Shown: in pieces, positions 7,201 to 14,641 of the stretch
Numbering within the stretch: position 1 is the stretch's first letter
Layout of the letters: each line of letters opens with the position of its first letter
Assembly: GCF_047238125.1 (NCBI RefSeq)
Contig: NZ_JBDFMH010000002.1
Span: 1-37,722 of the forward strand
From: JBDFMH01 sp047238125
GTDB taxonomy: Bacteria > Pseudomonadota > Alphaproteobacteria > Sphingomonadales > Sphingomonadaceae
Direction: 5' to 3'
Length of the DNA: 37,722 nucleotides
Translations under genes and position numbers: made by a program
Notes under the pieces: generated by a model
What the model was told of the DNA's origin: nothing
Databases searched by the model: none
Seen by the model: only the letters and a program-made list of their open reading frames with translations

Positions 7201-7494
7201 TCAGACCTTCTTACCGACGAACACGCCTACTGCACCTGAGAGGACACTGAGCATGGCCGTGATAATCCGGCCCTTCGTTTCGTCGGTTGCGTTACCGTAG
7301 CTCAGGATAAGAAATCCTACGACGGCAAGAATGATGACGCCGGATACGACCGCAACGGTGATGAACCGGATCGTCTCATGCTTGAGACGTTCGATGGTCA
7401 CGGACTCGGTTTCCGATTTGGACTCGGTCACGTCTCGACGAGGTATAATGGTGTCGAGGTTTTCGGTCTGCATACCGCTGCGGCCGCTATCCAT
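7201..7494 (-). CDS. Small two-segment membrane protein
   Basis: A 97-residue protein with a charged N-terminal half (about 1-43) followed by two hydrophobic segments: about 44-66 (ITVAVVSGVIILAVVGFLIL) and about 79-93. It is coupled to the upstream ribbon-helix-helix gene by a TAATG stop/start overlap. Holin-like in size and topology, but so are many small membrane proteins. Together with the upstream DNA-binding protein it could form a small toxin-antitoxin-like or membrane-stress unit. Function unknown. Confidence 0.65.
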   Translation of the reverse strand: MDSGRSGMQTENLDTIIPRRDVTESKSETESVTIERLKHETIRFITVAVVSGVIILAVVGFLILSYGNATDETKGRIITAMLSVLSGAVGVFVGKKV

Positions 7495-7709
7495 TAGTCG
7501 AGCAGGCCTACCAATTCGACATCAAGCTTGGTCGCGTCTCGCGCGAATCCAAGATGCTCGATACCGCGGGCTTTTTGCTTTTCGGCAGCCTTCACGACCG
7601 CCAGTGCTCGGCGGACGACGTCGGTCATTGTAGTCTGCTGGCTTTCGGCAACCCTGTTGAGAAGTTCAGCGAGATCGTCGCTAACCTCAATGTTGATGCG
7701 CTTGGCCAT
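7494..7709 (-). CDS. Ribbon-helix-helix (CopG/Arc-type) protein
   Basis: A 71-residue protein with the ribbon-helix-helix pattern at the N-terminus (KRINIEVSDDLAELLNRVAE, then TTMTDVVRRALAVVKAA). Such dimeric proteins bind operator DNA as repressors or antitoxins. The start at 7709 has GAAGGGA about 10 bases upstream; a longer start at 7760 would add unrelated residues. Its stop overlaps the start of the small membrane protein, so the pair forms an operon that this protein probably represses. Confidence 0.75.
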   Translation of the reverse strand: MAKRINIEVSDDLAELLNRVAESQQTTMTDVVRRALAVVKAAEKQKARGIEHLGFARDATKLDVELVGLLD

Positions 7710-7980
7710 GCCACATTCCCTTCTCCAGTTACAAAAGTTCAGCGCCAGAAGCGCTTGCACGCTTCCAGCGGAGGACGGGGTTACAGGTCAAAAAGCGGCG
7801 CCATCTAGCTGGGGTGTGTGCGTATGTCAACCAGAAAGCACCTACTTAACGCCCTATATGCTGATTCGATGCGTATTACAAACACCTTTTTTGTGCGTCT
7901 TATGTGTTGAAATTGTGTTATGGTTGACCATGTAGGGGAGAAATCGTGCCGGCGGAGCGAGAGAATGAAGGGGCCGCGTT
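7710..7980. other. Intergenic region between divergent small operons
   Basis: About 270 bases without a convincing gene. It becomes AT-rich from about 7840, where the promoter for the rightward small-gene/TIR operon is expected. A GTG-initiated 20-codon reading frame at 7947 has a nearby GGGG but resembles no known peptide. No terminator or long repeat was seen. Confidence 0.4.
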
Positions 7981-8271
7981 ATGGTCGTTGGACTTTCTGA
8001 GGCGATAAACCGACTTCCTGCCGGCTTTCGCCGTCCGGCCGCTCACGCCTTCGAGCAGCTTCTGGATGATGCTCGCGACACTTGGTTCGAGCGGCCCTTT
8101 GATGTCTGGTATCCGAATAGTGATCGGACGGGGCGGCGGAAGGCCATCCTGCTGATCGGGCACGCTCCCCCGTTCACCTTTGATCTTTTTCTGATCCGCG
8201 ACCGGGCGCGGCATCCGGCGATCGTCGTCGGCAATATCTGCACCCACCCGGAACCTCGGTGTGTCTGCTAA
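7981..8271 (+). CDS. Uncharacterised 96-residue protein upstream of TIR gene
   Basis: A 96-residue protein of mixed alpha/beta character with no signal or membrane segment. It starts with AAGGGG 8-9 bases upstream and ends 11 bases before the next small gene. Codon use matches the neighbours. I recognise no family. Its place at the head of an operon ending in a TIR protein makes it a possible sensor or regulatory partner, on position only. Confidence 0.6.
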   Translation: MVVGLSEAINRLPAGFRRPAAHAFEQLLDDARDTWFERPFDVWYPNSDRTGRRKAILLIGHAPPFTFDLFLIRDRARHPAIVVGNICTHPEPRCVC

Positions 8272-8282
8272 GGAGTAGCGCA

Positions 8283-8423
8283 ATGTCCGGTACTGCCAAG
8301 ACCTTCCCCATCGGCCGAAACGCTTCGACAGGGCAGCTCACGTCGGTGAAGTATGCGAAGGATCATCCCAAGACCCATGTGGTAGAGCGGATGCCCAAGC
8401 CGGGACGCGGTGACACTAAGTAA
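8283..8423 (+). CDS. Very small (46-residue) conserved-type protein
   Basis: A 46-residue basic peptide with a GRNASTGQLTSVKYAKDHP stretch, similar in style to short plasmid- and phage-borne peptides with a GR(D/N)-x-x-TGQF pattern. A strong AAGGAG lies 6-7 bases upstream of the ATG, which argues that it is translated. It lies between the 96-residue gene and the TIR gene on the same strand. Function unknown. Confidence 0.6.
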   Translation: MSGTAKTFPIGRNASTGQLTSVKYAKDHPKTHVVERMPKPGRGDTK

Positions 8424-8484
8424 GCGCCGTGCGTCCAACTGAAGAGCCACCATCATGCTGATTTAGCACAAGGGAAACAAGCCA

Positions 8485-9189
8485 ATGGCCCAGTGTACGG
8501 CTCCTAGAGAGGGGCATCGGACAGCAAGCGCGGCTGCCAACTGTCCCGCCTGCCGTTATAAGAGTCGCTACGGCGGATACGGGAGCAGTTACGGTGGCGG
8601 CTACGGCGGTGGCTACAGCTCATCCCCTTCACCCTCTTACAGATCATCGTCGGGCCGCGGGGCGAACACCGTGAAGGCAAAATGGTCTAAGCCGACTTCC
8701 ACGGTTTACTACACGCCTATTGAGGCACGGGCGCTTGAGCCAATCCGGGAAACGGTAGAGAAGCGTGCGACACTTCCGGATATACGTGAGATATTTCTCT
8801 GCCACGCTTGGGCAGACCGTTTGGACGATGCTACGAAACTATACGATCTTCTCAAGGCTCGGAACGTATCGGTCTGGTTCAGCGAAAAAGACATCCCGCT
8901 CGGATCGTCCTTTCTCCGTGAAATTGATCGCGGGCTTGCGAAATCGCGCATGGGGATCGTTTTGGTTACGCCGGCGCTGCTCACACGCCTTCCAACCGGG
9001 GGCGTTGCCGACCGAGAGCTTTCCGCACTTCTAGCGACCGATCAGCTCGTGCCGATCGTCCATAACACGACCTATGACGCGTTGCGCATGGTCAGTCCGT
9101 TGCTCGCATCCCGGAATGGCCTCAGCACCGAGGACGACTCGCTTGAAATCGTCGCTAACAAACTTGCCGAACTTGTGAAAACGACCTGA
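8485..9189 (+). CDS. TIR-domain protein with Cys/His N-terminus and Gly/Ser-rich linker
   Basis: A 234-residue protein in three parts. Residues 1-24 carry C4, H11, C20 and C23 in a zinc-knuckle-like arrangement (NCPAC). Residues 25-60 are a Gly/Tyr/Ser-rich linker. Residues about 100-230 are a TIR domain (IFLCHAWADR at 103-112, VWFSEKDIPLGSSF at 130-143, GIVLVTPALL at 157-166), with E178 in GVADREL at the position of the catalytic glutamate of NAD-consuming TIRs. Bacterial TIRs with that residue can hydrolyse NAD during phage infection. Here the zinc-like N-terminus could serve recognition or oligomerisation. Activity and role are inferred; the two small upstream genes may be partners. Confidence 0.85.
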   Translation: MAQCTAPREGHRTASAAANCPACRYKSRYGGYGSSYGGGYGGGYSSSPSPSYRSSSGRGANTVKAKWSKPTSTVYYTPIEARALEPIRETVEKRATLPDIREIFLCHAWADRLDDATKLYDLLKARNVSVWFSEKDIPLGSSFLREIDRGLAKSRMGIVLVTPALLTRLPTGGVADRELSALLATDQLVPIVHNTTYDALRMVSPLLASRNGLSTEDDSLEIVANKLAELVKTT

Positions 9190-9389
9190 TCGAACCAAAG
9201 CTTTCCCATTTCTCCATCATGACCGACGGTTTTGAGAAATAGAAATTGGGAACAGAATTTGGGAAACTGGCAGTGACGCTATGATACAGGGTGGAGAGCG
9301 TCAACTTTACTGCATGTTTATTAATTGGGGCAATTTCTCATTGGCAATGAACTTATACCAGTATTCATGATGTAAAGTGAGGTAAGTTA
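9190..9389. other. AT-richer non-coding stretch
   Basis: About 200 bases of clearly lower GC than the rest of the window, between the TIR gene and a small gene. Pieces related to CCCATTTC and GAAATTGGG around 9207 and 9240 could form a weak hairpin after the TIR gene. No gene is supported. The composition shift suggests an insertion scar or foreign segment. Confidence 0.35.
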
Positions 9390-9632
9390 GTGAGGTATCA
9401 TCTCGTAATCCAAGCGCCATTAGGTCCACTCGCTGTCGGACCAAGAGAATGGGAAGCGCCTCCTGATATCGGCTCAAGCATTACCGAAACAATTGAAGGA
9501 GAGCAGATGAAACTTGAGGTATTTGGAATACAGCATCTGCCAATCATTCCGAGTGGTACGTTCGCGCATGATGAAACGTGGGTCATGTGCAAAATAATTT
9601 CACGGTCAGGAAAGCCCCCGCACTCTCGCTGA
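9390..9632 (+). CDS. Uncharacterised 80-residue protein (tentative)
   Basis: An 80-residue reading frame starting with GTG; GAGG lies about 9 bases upstream. It encodes a soluble peptide with beta-strand character (YHLVIQAPLGPLAVG, then MKLEVFGIQHLPI). Its lower GC matches the adjacent AT-richer stretch rather than the host-like genes on either side. No family recognised, and it may be a gene remnant. Confidence 0.45.
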   Translation: MRYHLVIQAPLGPLAVGPREWEAPPDIGSSITETIEGEQMKLEVFGIQHLPIIPSGTFAHDETWVMCKIISRSGKPPHSR

Positions 9633-9708
9633 CCGTTTTATTCTGGGAACGGCCCGGCCGTCTCACGAGCAGTTCCCAATCGGGAAGGCTGATAACCGGC
9701 TCACCCAT

Positions 9709-9733
9709 GGAATAAACCCGGACGAGCGTCGTC
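9709..9733 (+). promoter_or_regulatory. Candidate ECF-type promoter for the DUF305-sigma operon
   Basis: GGAATAAA starts at 9709 and CGTC starts at 9730, giving GGAAT-N16-CGTC, a common ECF sigma -35/-10 arrangement. It lies directly before the first gene of an operon that encodes an ECF sigma factor, so autoregulation is plausible. The -10 lies almost against the first ATG (9735), which would favour an internal start at 9750 or 9765. Only one copy was found. Confidence 0.35.
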
Positions 9734-9734
9734 T

Positions 9735-10148
9735 ATGCTTTCAGGACTGATGCGCCGGAGGCTTATGCGTAGACGATATTGGATGCTCGGTCTGACTGCT
9801 TCGGCCCTGCTCACAGGCGCAGTCGCGGCCGCCCCTGCCGGTGGTTACGCCAGCATGGTGGCTGCCGCGATGGACCGGATGATGGCGGGCATGATGGTCA
9901 AGCCGTCCGGCGACGTCGACCGCGACTTCGTCACGATGATGCTTCCGCATCATCAGGGTGCCATCGATATGGCGGTGGCGGAGCTTCGCTACGGCCACAA
10001 CGAGCAGCTCAAGCGCATCGCGCAGGAAATCATCATCGATCAGCAGCAGGAGATCGCCGCCATGAAGCTGGCGATCGGTCAGCCGCTACCCCCTTCGACG
10101 CCAGCCCCGACGCAGGGCGGCGACCACCATAGCCCTATGGAGCACTGA
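9735..10148 (+). CDS. DUF305 family periplasmic/membrane-anchored protein
   Basis: A 137-residue protein with an arginine-rich N-terminus and one hydrophobic signal or anchor segment (about 17-33), then a DUF305 domain with the hallmark MMLPHHQGAIDMA (about 73-85) and a His-rich tail (GGDHHSPMEH). DUF305 proteins (CopM-like) are Met/His-rich four-helix proteins that bind copper or silver in the periplasm. In-frame ATGs at 9750 and 9765 are preceded by AGGA and GGAGG and may be the true start. The beta-propeller gene starts one base after its stop. Confidence 0.85.
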   Translation: MLSGLMRRRLMRRRYWMLGLTASALLTGAVAAAPAGGYASMVAAAMDRMMAGMMVKPSGDVDRDFVTMMLPHHQGAIDMAVAELRYGHNEQLKRIAQEIIIDQQQEIAAMKLAIGQPLPPSTPAPTQGGDHHSPMEH

Positions 10149-10149
10149 C

Positions 10150-11589
10150 ATGATCCGGACCATCCTGCGCTCGGCCGCCTTGCTGATGAGCGCCGCACCG
10201 GGCCTCGCCATGGCCCAGCAGGCGCCGTGGAACGCTAAGGACATGCCCGTCAGCCACCGCGACCGCGTCTATGCGTCTGAACAATTCTCCAACACGGTGT
10301 CGGTGACGGACCCGGCCGACAACCGGCTGCTCGGCGTCATCAAGCTCGGCGATCCGCAGCCGATGAACTTTTCGCCGCTCTACAAGGGACAGGTGCTGGT
10401 CCACGGCCTCGGCTTCTCGCCGGACGGGAAGACCTTGGCGGTCGTGTCGATCGGATCGAACGCCGTGTCGTGGATCGACACCGCCACCAACACGGTCAAA
10501 CACACGACCTATGTCGGGCGCAGTCCGCACGAGGCGTTCTTCACGCCAAACGGCAAGGAGGTGTGGGTCACGGTCCGCGGCGAGGATTATATCGCCGTGC
10601 TCGACCCCACGACGTACAAGGAGACGGGGCGCATCAAGACGCCCGGTGGTCCGGGCATGACGATCTTCTCTCCCGATGGCCGGTACGGCTATGTCTGTTC
10701 GTCGTTCAATCCGGTGCTGGCCGTGTTCGATGTCGCGACCCACGCGCAGGTCGGACAGGTGGCACAGCCAAGCCCGTTCTGTCCCAATATTGCCGCGACG
10801 CCGGACGGCAAGCAGGTGTGGTTCACGCTGAAGGACATCGGCAAGACGGTCGCATTCGATGCGAGACCACCCTTCGCGATCCTGAAGGTGCTGGATACCG
10901 GGCCGATCACCAACCATGTCAACTTCGCCCGCACGGCCAAGGGGCAGTTCGCCTATGTGACGGTCGGCGGGGAGAATGCGGTGAAGGTGTTCCGCACATC
11001 CGACTTCGCGCCCGTCGCCACCATCCCGGTCGGCAAGATGCCGCACGGTGTCTGGCCATCGGGCGACGGCCGGCGCATCTACGTCGGGCTGGAGAATGCC
11101 GATGAGCTCGCCGCGATCGACACCGCTGGCAACACGGTCGTTGCCACCGTGCCGGTCGGACAGGCACCGCAGGCGATCGCCTATGTGTCGAACGCAGTTC
11201 CGACAGGCCCCGGCACCGACAATCTCCAGCCGCTCGGCACGGCCGGCAAGGCGTTGCATCTGACCATGGGGCCGATCGGCGGCAAAGGTACAGCAAGCAG
11301 CATCACCCTCTTCGACCAGGGCATCATTCAGGTCGTGCAAAGTGCCGTTACCGGTTTGCAGCCCAAAAAGCCTTACATGCTCGTGCTGACCGCCAATGCG
11401 GACGGCAGTGGTGCGGTAGAGCCGCTTGCGAACTTCATGAGCAACCCGGCAGGTGCGGCGATCGTCAACGCATCGGGTCCGATCCGGCAGATCGTTCAGG
11501 GCAGCACCGCGACACCCCGGCGCTTTCTGGCGGTTGCGGAGGTGGTGAACGGCGCGCCGGGGCGCATCGTGCAGGTGCAGCGCGACTGA
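10150..11589 (+). CDS. Periplasmic YVTN/YncE-type beta-propeller protein
   Basis: A 479-residue secreted protein: signal peptide (about 1-23, ending GLAMAQQ), then at least six YVTN-type blades (for example FSPDGKTLAVVSIGSNAVSW, FTPNGKEVWVTVRGED, FSPDGRYGYVCSS, TPDGKQVWFTLKD, GDGRRIYVGLENADELAAI) to about residue 350. A C-terminal beta-rich domain of about 120 residues follows. Propellers of this type bind partner proteins or metal centres in the periplasm. It sits between DUF305 and an ECF sigma gene, two bases from the sigma start, so it is probably a target and possibly a sensor component of that sigma system. Confidence 0.85.
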   Translation: MIRTILRSAALLMSAAPGLAMAQQAPWNAKDMPVSHRDRVYASEQFSNTVSVTDPADNRLLGVIKLGDPQPMNFSPLYKGQVLVHGLGFSPDGKTLAVVSIGSNAVSWIDTATNTVKHTTYVGRSPHEAFFTPNGKEVWVTVRGEDYIAVLDPTTYKETGRIKTPGGPGMTIFSPDGRYGYVCSSFNPVLAVFDVATHAQVGQVAQPSPFCPNIAATPDGKQVWFTLKDIGKTVAFDARPPFAILKVLDTGPITNHVNFARTAKGQFAYVTVGGENAVKVFRTSDFAPVATIPVGKMPHGVWPSGDGRRIYVGLENADELAAIDTAGNTVVATVPVGQAPQAIAYVSNAVPTGPGTDNLQPLGTAGKALHLTMGPIGGKGTASSITLFDQGIIQVVQSAVTGLQPKKPYMLVLTANADGSGAVEPLANFMSNPAGAAIVNASGPIRQIVQGSTATPRRFLAVAEVVNGAPGRIVQVQRD

Positions 11590-11590
11590 G

Positions 11591-12100
11591 ATGGACCCGC
11601 TTGCCGCCGCGATCGAACCGCTGATCCCCGGGCTGCGCCGCTATGCCCGGTCGTGGTTGCGCGACCGGGTGATGGCGGATGACGTGGTGCAGGATTGCCT
11701 GGAGCGCGCGGTCGGGCGCTGGCGACAGCGACGGGGTGCGGAGGTCCGCCCGTGGGTCTATGCGATCCTGCACAATTTGTTGGTCGATCATCAGCGGCAG
11801 CATAGCCGGCGAGGTACGGCGGTTCCGCTCCACCTCGTGGACGACGCCGCGCTCGGCCGCCCGGCCGATCAGGACACAGGCCTGCACCACCGCGACCTGC
11901 TGCGCGCGCTTGATGCGTTGCCTGAAGAACAGCGAACGGTGCTGCTCCTGGTCTCGGTCGAGGGCCTGCCCTATGCGGAGGTCGCTGCCGTAGTCGGCGT
12001 GCCGCTGGGCACGGTAATGTCGCGCATATCGCGGGGGCGCGACCGTCTGGCGACCCTCCTCCGGGAGGGTGAACGGCCGCGATTGAGGAGCGTGCAATGA
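11591..12100 (+). CDS. ECF-family RNA polymerase sigma factor
   Basis: A 169-residue sigma factor with region 2 (LRRYARSWLRDRVMADDVVQDCLERA, about 14-39; RPWVYAILHNLLVDH for promoter melting, about 53-67) and region 4 (ALPEEQRTVLLLVSVEGLPYAEVAAVVGVPLGTVMSR, about 107-143). It overlaps the anti-sigma gene by 4 bases (ATGA) and starts one base after the propeller stop. It probably transcribes its own operon. Specificity is unknown. Confidence 0.92.
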   Translation: MDPLAAAIEPLIPGLRRYARSWLRDRVMADDVVQDCLERAVGRWRQRRGAEVRPWVYAILHNLLVDHQRQHSRRGTAVPLHLVDDAALGRPADQDTGLHHRDLLRALDALPEEQRTVLLLVSVEGLPYAEVAAVVGVPLGTVMSRISRGRDRLATLLREGERPRLRSVQ

Positions 12101-12867
12101 CCAGCCCGATCGGCGAGGACGATCTGGCCGCATGGATCGATGGCAGGCTGTCGCCCGAGCGGCAGCGCCTGGTCGACGCCTATCTTGAAGGCCAGCCGGA
12201 CGTGCATGCCCGTGTGCGAGAGCAGGCGGAGCAGGCGCGAGCCCTTGCATCCCTGTTCGCCCCCGTCGCGGATGAACCGATCCCGGCGACGATGCGCGTG
12301 GCAGCGATCAGGGGACGGCAACGGCAACCGCGTTGGCAGCTCGCCATCGCCGCGTCACTTCTGCTGGCGTTGGGGTTTGGCGGTGGCTGGTCGAGCGCGC
12401 GGTGGAGCGGCGAACCCCGCGCGGGCATCGCGGCGCTGGCCAACGAGGCGAGTGATAATTTCCGTGTCTATGCCGCCGACCGGATACGACCGGCGGAGAT
12501 CGGCCCCGACCAGCGCGCCATGCTGATCCGATGGACCTCCGCTCGATTGGGTGAGCGCGTCACGATCCCGGACCTCAGCACGGCCGGCTATCGCTATGGC
12601 GGGGGGCGACTGGTCGCGACGCCCCACGGCCCTGCGGCACTGCTCCTCTACGACGGACCGCAAGCGTCGAAACTCGCGGTGCTGACGAGGCCTATGCAGA
12701 TCGACAAGACCGCGAGCATGACCAGCACGTCCAGCGGGACCATGGGCCGGGTCACATGGGCGGTTGATGGGATCGGCTATAGTGTGGTGGGCGAGCGACC
12801 CGCGGCCGAGTTGCATCCGATCGCCGACGAGGTCCGGCGCCAGGCCGATGCGGCGTTGGTGTCCTGA
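12097..12867 (+). CDS. Membrane-anchored anti-sigma factor
   Basis: A 256-residue protein with a short cytosolic N-terminal domain (EDDLAAWIDGRLSPERQRLVDAYL at about 7-30, typical of anti-sigma zinc-finger-like proteins but without Cys/His ligands), one membrane segment (about 83-97, AIAASLLLALGFGGG) and a periplasmic domain of about 150 residues. It overlaps the sigma gene by ATGA, the usual pairing. It should hold the sigma factor at the membrane until a periplasmic signal arrives. Confidence 0.88.
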   Translation: MTSPIGEDDLAAWIDGRLSPERQRLVDAYLEGQPDVHARVREQAEQARALASLFAPVADEPIPATMRVAAIRGRQRQPRWQLAIAASLLLALGFGGGWSSARWSGEPRAGIAALANEASDNFRVYAADRIRPAEIGPDQRAMLIRWTSARLGERVTIPDLSTAGYRYGGGRLVATPHGPAALLLYDGPQASKLAVLTRPMQIDKTASMTSTSSGTMGRVTWAVDGIGYSVVGERPAAELHPIADEVRRQADAALVS

Positions 12868-12918
12868 TTGCACCTTGCCGCTTCCCGACGCTGACAGGCA
12901 CCGGGCGGTCCAGCGGGA

Positions 12919-13431
12919 TCACGGCTTGCGCTCGACATCCTTCCTGTCGGCCTCAGCCGGCGTCAGGCGAGCCCGCTCGCGAATGCGGCGTTCCAGCGGC
13001 GCACCGACGAACAGGACGAGCATTGCAAGGCTCACCCCGCCGATGATGAGCGGCCACACTGCCAACCCCGCTGCCGCGCCGATCGTGGCGGTGACCCAGA
13101 TGCACGCGGCGGTCGCGAGGCCATGCACCTCCTGACCCTGGCCGACCCGCAGCACCGCACCGGCACCGATGAAGCCGACGCCGGACAGAATGCCCTGCAT
13201 CGCCCGTCCTGCGGCATCGGCGTTCACGTTCGGCAAGCCACTATGCACGATCGCCTGCACGGCGATGCAACTCGCCAGACCGACCAGACCCAGCGTCCGC
13301 AGGCCCATGATCTGCCGGTTCTCCCGCGAGCGTTCCCAGCCGAGCACCATCCCGGCCGCGGTCGCCACCACCAGGCGACCAATCGCATCGATCCAGAAGG
13401 CGATGTCCGATGCCGCTGATGCTTCGATCAT
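12919..13431 (-). CDS. MgtC/SapB-family membrane protein
   Basis: A 170-residue protein with about five hydrophobic segments and the MgtC signature (GMVLGWERSRENRQIMGLRTLGLVGL at about 26-51, GVGFIGAGAVLR at about 83-94). MgtC-like proteins modulate membrane potential and magnesium homeostasis. The start at 13431 overlaps the stop of the sulfite-oxidase gene in an ATGA, so both are translated from one message. Longer reading through the oxidase frame is an artefact. Why it is coupled to a molybdoenzyme is unclear. Convergent with the anti-sigma gene. Confidence 0.88.
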   Translation of the reverse strand: MIEASAASDIAFWIDAIGRLVVATAAGMVLGWERSRENRQIMGLRTLGLVGLASCIAVQAIVHSGLPNVNADAAGRAMQGILSGVGFIGAGAVLRVGQGQEVHGLATAACIWVTATIGAAAGLAVWPLIIGGVSLAMLVLFVGAPLERRIRERARLTPAEADRKDVERKP

Positions 13432-14495
13432 TCGACCAGCACGTGAACGTGATGCCAGGCGGTGCACAGATAGCCGGCGAAGTTCCACATCGTGTCCGGT
13501 CGTTCGGGCTGTCCCTGTCCAGCCTCGTCGAAGGCGCGCACGACAAGGTGCTGGCGTCCCTTGGCAAGCGTGGCATCGAGGGTCCAGCGCCGCCAACCCC
13601 AGTGCGTCACCGGATCATCGGCGAACGTCGCCTGTTGCCAGTCGCGACCGCCGTTCACCGACACCTCGACCCGAGAAACACGGCGGTCATAGGCAATAGC
13701 ATATCCCTCAATCCGCACCTCCCCGGCGGCCAAACTCTCGCCCGCACCGGGCGAGCAGATCGCGGCGTTGAGCGGCATGGCGTTGATCGTCAGACCCTGG
13801 CTCCAGTCGACGGTGTCGCTCGTCACATCGGCGGGAAACAGCTTGTAGTCGTGCGCCTGGATCGGTGCGTCGGAAGGCGTGTCTCGCACCTCGATCCGTG
13901 TCAGCCATTTGGCGCTGCGCACGCCTGCATAGCCCGGCACCACCATGCGGAGCGGGGCGCCATGTTCGGGCGTCAGCGGCTCGCCGTTCATCGCCCAGGC
14001 AATGAGGACGTCGGGTTGCCGCGCCTTGTCCATGGCGATCGAGACCCCGAACAAGGCTTCTTCGCCCTCCACGTCCACCTCGTCGGCGCCGGTGAACGCC
14101 ACGAACAGGTTGGACGCATCAGGCGCGCCAACTGCATCGAGCACATCGGCCAGGCGTACGCCGGTCCACTCCGCATTGCCAATCGCTCCGACATCCCAAG
14201 GATCGCCCGACGTCTTGCCGACCTGCTGGAGGTCCGTGCGCCGGTTACCCGCGCATTGGAGCACGGCTGTCACCGAGTGCGTGGAAAACGTAGCTTTCAG
14301 TTCTTCCACCGAGAAGGAGCGGCTCGCTATGCCCGTCCCGCTCACCTCGATCCGATGATTGGCGGGCAGATCCGGCACTGGCCCGTGGCTGCGCACGTAG
14401 AACAGCGCCTGCGGCGTCAGGAACCGCTCGATCAACGCACCGGGCGTCGGCTCGGCGTTGTAGGGATCGGAACTGCGCTCGATCATATCGGTCAT
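13428..14495 (-). CDS. Cytosolic sulfite-oxidase-family molybdopterin enzyme
   Basis: A 355-residue protein of the sulfite oxidase fold. The molybdenum ligand is C81 in VLQCAGNRR. The cofactor-binding part continues through WTGVRLADVL and VPGYAGVRSAKWL, and a C-terminal Mo-co dimerisation domain runs from about 235 to the end (EVSVNGGRDWQ). There is no Tat or Sec signal and no heme or cytochrome domain, so it is probably cytosolic and uses a separate electron acceptor. The family includes sulfite oxidase, plant SO and related dehydrogenases. Its promoter faces the LysR regulator across 146 bases. Confidence 0.88.
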   Translation of the reverse strand: MTDMIERSSDPYNAEPTPGALIERFLTPQALFYVRSHGPVPDLPANHRIEVSGTGIASRSFSVEELKATFSTHSVTAVLQCAGNRRTDLQQVGKTSGDPWDVGAIGNAEWTGVRLADVLDAVGAPDASNLFVAFTGADEVDVEGEEALFGVSIAMDKARQPDVLIAWAMNGEPLTPEHGAPLRMVVPGYAGVRSAKWLTRIEVRDTPSDAPIQAHDYKLFPADVTSDTVDWSQGLTINAMPLNAAICSPGAGESLAAGEVRIEGYAIAYDRRVSRVEVSVNGGRDWQQATFADDPVTHWGWRRWTLDATLAKGRQHLVVRAFDEAGQGQPERPDTMWNFAGYLCTAWHHVHVLVE

Positions 14496-14568
14496 GGACG
14501 ATCAAACGTCGCGAGCCCGCGTAACGCTTCAAGTCTTCGAGACCTTCGCAGACGAAAGGCTGCCGATC

Positions 14569-14590
14569 ATTCCGATATCCAGATTGGAAT
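14569..14590. promoter_or_regulatory. Candidate LysR-regulator binding site in divergent promoter
   Basis: ATTCCGAT (14569-14576) and ATTGGAAT (14583-14590) form an imperfect dyad (7 of 8 positions) with ATTCC/GGAAT ends and a T-N11-A core, as in LysR-type operators. It lies between the divergent oxidase-mgtC operon and the LysR gene. A related sequence recurs at 18501-18527. Confidence 0.5.
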
Positions 14591-14641
14591 GACCATATCA
14601 AACGGTTGGTCGTATCGATCAAGACGCGCGATATATGCTGC

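Noticed and set aside
10135..11340. Long minus-strand reading frame (401 codons) opposite the propeller gene
   Set aside because: It is Arg/His-rich, has no recognisable domain and mirrors the codon periodicity of the propeller gene, which has a signal peptide and clear blades.
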